The notes under the pieces are model-generated. The model did no database searches. It was given only the letters and a program-made list of their open reading frames with translations, and was not told where the DNA came from. From assembly GCF_039522165.1 (NCBI RefSeq), contig NZ_BAAADE010000002.1, positions 62,001 to 126,000 on the forward strand: 64,000 nucleotides of DNA, in the 5' to 3' direction. Source of the stretch: Paenochrobactrum glaciei. GTDB taxonomy: Bacteria > Pseudomonadota > Alphaproteobacteria > Rhizobiales > Rhizobiaceae. The position numbers were made by a program, and so were the translations under genes. This document shows positions 58,636 through 64,000 of this stretch, in pieces (positions within the stretch are counted from its first letter, which is position 1; each line of letters begins with the position of its first letter).

Positions 58636-59244
58636 TTATTCTGCTTCAGCTTCGCCTTCAGCTTCATCTTTTACACCGCCGCCAGGAGCAGCAATGGTTG
58701 CAACTGTAAAGTCGCGATCCTGAATAACAGGGGTCACGCCCTTAGGCAGTTTAACAGATGAAATATGAACGGTTGCGCCGATGTCGAGACCTTCAAGGTC
58801 AACAACGATTGCATCCGGAATTGCGTTCGCAGGTGCAACGAGTTCAACTTCGTGACGAACGACGTTGAGCAGGCCGCCGCGCTTCAGGCCCGGAGCTTTT
58901 TCTTCGTTGATGAACTGAACAGGTACGTTCACTTCAACAATTGACTTGGCGGAAACGCGCAGGAAGTCAACGTGCTGAGGGAAGTCACGTACTGGATCCA
59001 GCTGGTAATCCTTAGGGAGAACCTGAATCTTCTTGCCGTCGAGTTCTACGGTGATCACAGTGGTTTTGAAGCCACCACCATGAATGCTGTAGAAAATGTC
59101 TTTATAAGAGACAGCAATAGACAGGGGAGCCTGCTTGTCACCATAAATAACAGCTGGAATCAAACCGTTGCGGCGAAGTTCGCGGGAGGACCCCTTACCA
59201 ACCCGTGTGCGCGCCTCGGCCTTGAGCACTTTAGTTTCGCTCAT
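58636..59244 (-). CDS. rplY: 50S ribosomal protein L25/general stress protein Ctc
   Basis: Binds 5S rRNA in the large subunit. The 202-residue CTC form has an N-terminal L25 domain (about 1-95: VLKAEARTRVGKGSSRELRRNGLIPAVIYG) and a C-terminal TL5-type domain (IVEVNVPVQFINEEKAPGLKRGGLLN, HISSVKLPKGVTPVI) ending in an acidic tail. It heads rplY-pth-ychF. The 5' side has a 398-base gap with a small hairpin. Confidence 0.96.
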   Translation of the reverse strand: MSETKVLKAEARTRVGKGSSRELRRNGLIPAVIYGDKQAPLSIAVSYKDIFYSIHGGGFKTTVITVELDGKKIQVLPKDYQLDPVRDFPQHVDFLRVSAKSIVEVNVPVQFINEEKAPGLKRGGLLNVVRHEVELVAPANAIPDAIVVDLEGLDIGATVHISSVKLPKGVTPVIQDRDFTVATIAAPGGGVKDEAEGEAEAE

Positions 59245-59642
59245 GGCATTTCCTTTCGAATGTGTATTGGAGTGTTGCTTGTTATCTCATTGAAAACAAA
59301 CAACATGAAACACAAATAAACCTGCGTGAAGTGGCTTGCCACTTTGCAGATAGACGATGCTCCATCCCGCGTTGCCTCCAAGGGTGTCTACGCGGATGCG
59401 GGGTCTATAAAGGATAAGCTGAAAATGTGCAAGTTTTGCTGGTCGTTTTTGTCTGTTTACGGCAATTTTCCGCGTAAAAACAGTCAATAAACTATGCATT
59501 CTGTGGGGTGTTGGGTGTCTTTGGCGTTAGAGGCTGGCATTTGGCGCAGCAAAAATGTTAGGGACGGGAACAGCTTTTGACATATTGAGTCTGCGATTAT
59601 CATCGCGACCATATTTTCATGCATATGATTTTAGGAGGCGAG
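59245..59642. promoter_or_regulatory. 398-bp intergenic region between rplY and the HerA-like gene
   Basis: No gene seen. Contains divergent promoters and a perfect AAGTGGC-TT-GCCACTT hairpin at 59329-59344, about 85 bases before the rplY start and thus possibly in its leader. An AGGAGG ribosome binding site for the rightward gene is at its right edge. Confidence 0.4.
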
Positions 59643-61202
59643 ATGAAGGTCGGCATCGACATGGGCACCTTATCGGGGGGAACCGCGTCGGGGAATGCGG
59701 GATCGGCGGCAGCACTTGGCGCCGGCGGCAAAAATGCCATGCTTGATCTGGAGGAATTGCTAGCAACCCGCCTGTTGGTTCAGGGAAATTCGGGTTCAGG
59801 TAAATCCCATCTTTTACGCCGGTTGTTAGAACAAAGCGCGCAATGGGTGCAGCAATGCATCATTGATCCGGAAGGGGACTTCGTGACCCTTGCTGATGAA
59901 TATGGCCATGTGGTTGTGGATGCAGCGCGTACCGAAGCAGAACTCACCCGCATTGCCGGACGTATCCGTCAGCATCGTGTTTCCGTAGTGCTTAATCTGG
60001 AAGGGCTGGATGCCGAGCAGCAAATGCGTGCGGCGGCGGCTTTTTTGGGCGGGCTTTTTGATGCCGATCGCGATTATTGGTATCCGATGCTGGTGGTAGT
60101 TGATGAAGCGCAGCTTTTTGCGCCTGCTGTTGGTGGTGAAGTGTCCGACGAAGCGCGTAAAGTGTCTTTGGGCGCGATGACCAACCTGATGTGCCGTGGC
60201 CGTAAACGCGGGCTTGCGGGGGTGATTGCCACCCAGCGTCTGGCAAAACTGGCCAAAAACGTAGCCGCAGAAGCTTCCAACTTTTTGATGGGGCGTACAT
60301 TTCTTGATATTGATATGGCGCGTGCATCCGACCTTTTAGGGATGGAACGCCGTCAGGCAGAAATGTTCCGTGATTTGCAGCGTGGCCATTTTATTGCCTT
60401 AGGGCCTGCTTTGTCGCGTCGTCCCATGCCGATCAAAATTGGCGATGTGCAAACCTCGGCGCGTTCTTCCAGCCCGAAATTAATGCCGCTGCCGGATGCA
60501 CCTGTTGATGCGATGGATTTGATTTTCACGCCGTCACCGGATGAAGTACGTCCATTGGTGCGCCGTCCGGCACCGCCACCGCCACCGCCTTCCACGGCTG
60601 AAATTCTGGCGCAGGTCACTAAACCGAAGCCGGAGGCAGAGCTGCCGCCGGAACCGGTTTTCCCAGGGCTTATCGAGGCTGAACGTGAAGAACTGATTGA
60701 TAAGGTGATGCGCCAGATTATTGATGATCCGGAGGCTTCATTCCGCTCTGTTGCGGTGCTTTATCAGGATTTTCTGGTGCGTTGCCGTATTCACCGTGTA
60801 CCGGGGGAACCACTGGCTTTGCCTGCTTTCCGCCGCCGTTTGGCTTTGGCACAGGCAAGTATTGACGGGGACACGGCATCGACTGAAACATGGCAGCGGG
60901 CTTTGGCCTTATCAGAAAGCCTGACCGATGATGTGCAAGGTGTGTTTTTGATTGTGGCGCAGGCAGCAGTCACGCAAGCGCCATGCCCGTCGGATGCCGC
61001 TTTGGCACGCGCCTATGGCAGCCACTCCACCAGCCGCGCGCGTCGATTGCTGACCTATTTTGAAGAGCGCGGCTTGTTGGTGGTGCGTAATGATTTCACC
61101 GGCAAACGCATTGTCGCTTTTCCTGATCTGGATTGCGAAACCGCTGCCGGTGATCCGAATGCACCTGATGATATGGCAGAGGAAAATACTGCCGCTGAAT
61201 AA
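59643..61202 (+). CDS. HerA-like/DUF87 P-loop ATPase with C-terminal helix-turn-helix region
   Basis: A 519-residue ATPase of the HerA/FtsK superfamily. Walker A is GNSGSGKS (48-55), Walker B MLVVVDEAQ (149-157), and the sensor motif GVIATQR (193-199). A linker with APPPPPPS (about 302-313) separates a C-terminal helical region (about 340-505), the last part of which resembles a winged helix (AYGSHSTSRARRLLTYFEERGLLVV). AGGAGG precedes ATG 59643; a start at 59619 is less likely. HerA relatives translocate DNA in repair, defence or conjugation, but no partner nuclease (NurA) is adjacent. It interrupts the space between prs and rplY on the opposite strand. Function unknown. Confidence 0.82.
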   Translation: MKVGIDMGTLSGGTASGNAGSAAALGAGGKNAMLDLEELLATRLLVQGNSGSGKSHLLRRLLEQSAQWVQQCIIDPEGDFVTLADEYGHVVVDAARTEAELTRIAGRIRQHRVSVVLNLEGLDAEQQMRAAAAFLGGLFDADRDYWYPMLVVVDEAQLFAPAVGGEVSDEARKVSLGAMTNLMCRGRKRGLAGVIATQRLAKLAKNVAAEASNFLMGRTFLDIDMARASDLLGMERRQAEMFRDLQRGHFIALGPALSRRPMPIKIGDVQTSARSSSPKLMPLPDAPVDAMDLIFTPSPDEVRPLVRRPAPPPPPPSTAEILAQVTKPKPEAELPPEPVFPGLIEAEREELIDKVMRQIIDDPEASFRSVAVLYQDFLVRCRIHRVPGEPLALPAFRRRLALAQASIDGDTASTETWQRALALSESLTDDVQGVFLIVAQAAVTQAPCPSDAALARAYGSHSTSRARRLLTYFEERGLLVVRNDFTGKRIVAFPDLDCETAAGDPNAPDDMAEENTAAE

Positions 61203-61227
61203 ATTTTATTGCTGAAAAAAGAACATA

Positions 61228-61268
61228 AAAAAAGCCGCCGGATTAATCAAAATCCGGCGGCTTTTTAA
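61228..61268. terminator. Bidirectional terminator between the HerA-like gene and prs
   Basis: A 15-bp stem AAAAGCCGCCGGATT (61231-61245) and AATCCGGCGGCTTTT (61252-61266). Confidence 0.93.
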
Positions 61269-61283
61269 TTAAACTAATAAGAA

Positions 61284-62216
61284 TTAGTCGAACAGGCTGG
61301 ATACGGATTCTTCCGCAGCTGTACGGGCAATTGCTTCACCAATCAGTGGCGCAATTGAAAGAACGCGGATATTGGAAGCTGCAAGAATTTCTTCAGATGG
61401 CTGAATGGAATCAGTGATCACCAGTTCCTTAAGTTTCGAAGAAGTAATGCGGTTGACCGCAGCGCCAGACAGAACACCGTGAGTGATATAAGCGGTAACG
61501 CTGGATGCGCCTTTTTCAAGCAGCGCTTCAGCCGCATTGCACAATGTGCCGCCGGAATCGACGATATCATCAAACAGCAAGCAGTCTTTACCAGCCACTT
61601 CACCGATGACGTTCATCACTTCGGATTCGCCAGCGCGTTCACGGCGCTTGTCAACGATAGCAAGATTGGCACCAATGCGCTTAGCCAATGAACGGGCACG
61701 AACAACACCGCCCACATCCGGTGAAACCACCATGCAGTTGGATGTTTCGTAATTGGCCTTCACATCACGTGCAATAACCGGAACCGCATAGAGATTGTCG
61801 GTCGGGATATCGAAGAAGCCCTGAATCTGACCTGCATGAAGGTCAAGGGTCAGGACGCGGTTTGCACCGGCTTCCGTGATAAGGTTAGCAACGAGCTTGG
61901 CAGAAATAGGGGTACGCGGACCCGGTTTTCTGTCCTGACGTGCATAGCCGTAATAAGGGATCACAGCGGTGATGCGGCGTGCTGATGAACGACGGAAAGC
62001 GTCGATCATGATCAGCAGTTCCATCAGGTGATCATTTGTCGGGTAGGACGTGGACTGCATGACGAAAACGTCTTCACCACGAACATTTTCCTGAATCTCA
62101 ACAAAGATTTCCTGATCCGCAAAGCGTTTTACAGTGGCTTTGCCCATCGGAATATTGAGATAATTAGCAACAGATTCGGCAAGAACCTGATTGGAGTTGC
62201 CCGCGAAAAGTTTCAT
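61284..62216 (-). CDS. prs: Ribose-phosphate pyrophosphokinase (PRPP synthase)
   Basis: Makes PRPP from ribose-5-phosphate and ATP for purine, pyrimidine, His and Trp synthesis. It has 310 residues with the family motifs KLFAGNSNQVLAE, FADQEIFVEIQENVRGEDVF, VIPYYGYARQDRKPGPRTPISAK, the loop DKRRERAGESEVMNVIG and the PRPP-binding CLLFDDIVDSGGTLCNAA. Position near rplY, pth and ychF is the usual Rhizobiales neighbourhood, although here a HerA-like gene on the other strand lies between prs and rplY. Confidence 0.97.
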   Translation of the reverse strand: MKLFAGNSNQVLAESVANYLNIPMGKATVKRFADQEIFVEIQENVRGEDVFVMQSTSYPTNDHLMELLIMIDAFRRSSARRITAVIPYYGYARQDRKPGPRTPISAKLVANLITEAGANRVLTLDLHAGQIQGFFDIPTDNLYAVPVIARDVKANYETSNCMVVSPDVGGVVRARSLAKRIGANLAIVDKRRERAGESEVMNVIGEVAGKDCLLFDDIVDSGGTLCNAAEALLEKGASSVTAYITHGVLSGAAVNRITSSKLKELVITDSIQPSEEILAASNIRVLSIAPLIGEAIARTAAEESVSSLFD

Positions 62217-62554
62217 ATTTTGCCTCTGACGCTGCTCTCAAGCGATGACGCACGATCGTGAAACCTGAACCATTCCGGTTACGCTCATGCGCGGATTCCA
62301 AACACCCCGCAGATATAGCAATGCTGCAAACGTCCCAAATTCATAAGTTTCAGGGTCTGCGGCGGTTTGATGCGATATCTCGGATTAGCGGCCTTTTACA
62401 AAGACTCGTAGAAATTGCAAAGGGTCGATTGGTCACACTCTGTTAATATTGTGATATAAAGTCAGTTTCCCACAGGCTCTGTGGGTTATTTTGCTAAAAA
62501 ACAGGCAATTTCGTCTTTTTTGTCACAAAAACAGATTTTGCTACAATATTTTTA
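62217..62554. promoter_or_regulatory. 338-bp intergenic region between prs and the lipoprotein gene
   Basis: No coding frame supported. It contains the prs promoter and leader. A perfect CCCACAG-GCT-CTGTGGG hairpin at 62469-62485, followed on the plus strand by TTATTTTGC, could be a weak terminator for an unseen plus-strand transcript or an operator. The 3' end of the lipoprotein transcript must also lie here, but no canonical terminator is evident for it. Confidence 0.4.
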
Positions 62555-63181
62555 TCATGATCTGGAGCTGTTTTTCCAGTTTTGATATTGCTGAATCGTC
62601 TGATCGGCGATGGCTTCCATCGCATTTGGTGTCACAGCACCCCAGGAATCAGCGGTTGTACCTTGCACTTTTTGCTCGCCCTGAATGCGGTGCAGGCGGT
62701 TACCCGCCGGATCGAGCACATCCCAGACATAAAGCACTGTCGTTTGCCCGTTATCGGCAAGGGCTGAAAAATAGCCTTTCATGACATGGGAAGAGGGACT
62801 GTTTTCATTGCCAGTCAGCGTGATGCCGCGCGCCTGCGCCGTTTGGTTGAGGCGCTGGGTCAGTGGTGTGACCACATTAAGCGGCGCGCCGATGATCGGA
62901 GCAATATAAAGGCTTTGTGCCGTTGCAGCCGGACGTGCGGCCGTAACAGCTGCATTTTGCGTGGCGGTTGCGGTGGCTGTGCCGCCTGTGTTGTTTGCAT
63001 TGCCGGCAGTTGTCACGGATGTGCTTCCCGCCGGAGCGGGCAATGTGCTGGCGCTGACAGGCGTTGTCGGCGCACTGGTCACCACATTATTATTGCCAAT
63101 ATCCAGTGCAGACTGCGTGTTGTTACAGCCAGTCAAAACAGCACCGAAAAGGAGAACACTCCAAAACTGATATTTATTCAT
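62555..63181 (-). CDS. Putative lipoprotein, unknown function
   Basis: A 208-residue protein from ATG 63181, with signal NKYQFWSVLLFGAVLTGCNN and lipobox LTGC (Cys near residue 19). A long Ala/Thr/Val-rich low-complexity linker follows (about 20-95), then a compact C-terminal domain (about 95-208: LYIAPIIGAPLNVVTPLTQRLNQTAQARGITL, MKGYFSALADNGQTTVLYVWDVLD, ITVEGEQ-like HRIQGEQKVQG, WGAVTPNAMEAIADQTI). An upstream ATG at 63232 would put 17 extra residues before the signal and is less likely. Conserved in Rhizobiales as far as I recognise, but no function can be given. Confidence 0.78.
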   Translation of the reverse strand: MNKYQFWSVLLFGAVLTGCNNTQSALDIGNNNVVTSAPTTPVSASTLPAPAGSTSVTTAGNANNTGGTATATATQNAAVTAARPAATAQSLYIAPIIGAPLNVVTPLTQRLNQTAQARGITLTGNENSPSSHVMKGYFSALADNGQTTVLYVWDVLDPAGNRLHRIQGEQKVQGTTADSWGAVTPNAMEAIADQTIQQYQNWKNSSRS

Positions 63182-63265
63182 GTCCGGCTTTATGCTCCTG
63201 AAATGCGACTGCTTCCATTTGAGCTGCCGCATGAAACACGCGTTAATAAATAATCATATCTTTGT

Positions 63266-64000
63266 TCATTTAACAATCAGCTCGGTGGAGTGGCGGGTGA
63301 GCGACACTGCCTCTGCATTGGTCGTCAAATAGGTCTGCCCCAAAGTCATTGCGGTTTCGGTGTCGGAATCCATGATGATGATATTGGCACAAAGGGTCAT
63401 ATCCGGCTGGATGCGTTCGGGATTGCCTGCATTAAACATTTGCGGTTCCATCCATGTCGGAGCAAAACGCGCCCCCACCGAATAGCCGCAAACATTCATG
63501 CGATGGCGCGTCAGATCATGCGCTTCCATCACTTTTGCGTAAGACTCAAACACATCACCGAAACTGGATGTGGCATTGAGCGATTTTTCAACAACAGCCA
63601 AGGCTTCGCTGGCGGCTTCATAAAGCTCCAAATGGCGCTTGGATGGTTTGCCGGTCAGCACGGTGCGCATCATCGGCGCATGGTAATGGCGGTACACCCC
63701 GGACCATTCCAAAGTCAGCTGATCGTTTTTGTTTAATTTGCGCCGACCCGCTTTATAACGGCACAGCAGCGCATCTTTGCCGGAGCCGATAATATAGTCA
63801 TTGGCCGGAAAATCGCCGTTAGCGGCAATATTGGCACTGATCATGGCGGCGAGAATGTCAGCTTCGCTGGCTCCGGCCTGAATAAGTTCCAGCGCTTTAT
63901 CCAGCACCTCATCGCTCAATTCGGCAGCTTTTTTGATAAAGCCGATTTCCGCCGGACTTTTTAGCAAACGCAGCTGATCAACAAAGGATGAGGCATCAAT
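63266..64000 (-). CDS. M24-family protein (creatinase/ectoine-hydrolase type), 5' end outside the window
   Basis: Partial gene: the frame continues through position 64000, so the N-terminal domain is missing. The visible 244 codons are the M24 pita-bread domain (LRLLKSPAEIGFIKKAAELSDEVLDKALELI onward). The metal-ligand positions of true aminopeptidases are not kept: the segment that normally has two Asp reads LTLEWSGVYRHYHAPMMRT, the His motif reads VCGYSVGARFAPTW, and the two Glu positions read ANIIIMD and LGQTYL. This suggests a metal-independent member such as creatinase or ectoine hydrolase (DoeA) rather than an Xaa-Pro peptidase. The exact substrate cannot be decided from the fragment. 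Confidence 0.8.
   Translation of the reverse strand: MDASSFVDQLRLLKSPAEIGFIKKAAELSDEVLDKALELIQAGASEADILAAMISANIAANGDFPANDYIIGSGKDALLCRYKAGRRKLNKNDQLTLEWSGVYRHYHAPMMRTVLTGKPSKRHLELYEAASEALAVVEKSLNATSSFGDVFESYAKVMEAHDLTRHRMNVCGYSVGARFAPTWMEPQMFNAGNPERIQPDMTLCANIIIMDSDTETAMTLGQTYLTTNAEAVSLTRHSTELIVK

Noticed and set aside
62258..62446. 62-codon open frame in the prs upstream region
   Set aside because: No ribosome binding site, no conserved look, and it overlaps the region needed for the prs promoter and leader.
1..64000. Mobile elements, CRISPR arrays, tRNA or rRNA genes
   Set aside because: I looked for transposase or integrase motifs, regularly spaced repeats, and tRNA T-loop signatures such as GGTTCRANTCC in the gaps and found none that hold up.

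Overview
The window looks like an ordinary stretch of an alphaproteobacterial chromosome of the order Hyphomicrobiales (Rhizobiales), closest in feel to Brucellaceae (Brucella/Ochrobactrum/Pseudochrobactrum type). The reasons are the prs / rplY / pth / ychF neighbourhood, separate petA-petB-petC genes, an S21 protein with the alphaproteobacterial sequence and a GTG start, a D-aminopeptidase that follows the Ochrobactrum anthropi DAP enzyme motif by motif, and an intergenic palindromic element of the kind common in Rhizobiales. Base composition is about half GC. I see no insertion sequence, prophage, CRISPR array, rRNA or tRNA. Genus assignment is inference.

Layout. 0-7.4 kb: pntB, a secreted ClpP-like protein, a Rossmann/SAF oxidoreductase, a NodN-like MaoC protein, a membrane alpha/beta hydrolase, rpsU and a TPR lipoprotein. 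7.5-10.2 kb: the methionine uptake operon metQ-metN-metI, with a hairpin that masks the metQ ribosome binding site. 10.4-24 kb: amino-acid and D-amino-acid metabolism: a TPP enzyme, D-aminopeptidase, omega-amino acid:pyruvate transaminase with a divergent XRE-cupin regulator, alr-dadA with a divergent Lrp regulator, lldD, a YdeP-type molybdopterin oxidoreductase with a small partner, a GntR regulator and purU. 25-32.6 kb: aminoadipate-semialdehyde dehydrogenase with a divergent LysR regulator, tex, and an Lrp-controlled arginase-ornithine cyclodeaminase operon. 32.6-35 kb: truncated haemoglobin with glutathionyl-hydroquinone reductase, and a GNAT acetyltransferase. 35-44.6 kb: a four-gene MoxR / DUF58 / DUF4159 / vWA-like membrane operon facing a DUF1285-Nudix-cca operon. 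44.7-47.8 kb: hemF, a small conserved protein, a purine nucleoside permease-family protein and trmL. 47.9-54.8 kb: two tandem ABC exporters, then petABC. 55-64 kb: apt, two overlapping MaoC genes, ychF, pth, rplY, a HerA-like ATPase, prs, a lipoprotein, and an M24-family gene cut by the window edge.

How the parts work together. Much of the first half scavenges nitrogen and carbon from amino acids. Dap releases D-amino acids, Alr and DadA interconvert and oxidise alanine, the transaminase handles omega-amino acids, arginase plus Ocd turn arginine into proline, and the aldehyde dehydrogenase serves lysine breakdown. Most of these units have their own local regulator. The second half is mainly housekeeping (bc1 complex, haem, translation factors, nucleotide salvage) mixed with poorly characterised membrane systems. 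The MoxR operon is the most substantial uncharacterised system here. The most concrete regulatory observations are the metQ leader hairpin, the repeat-structured Lrp intergenic regions, and the palindromes upstream of rpsU, petABC and hemF.
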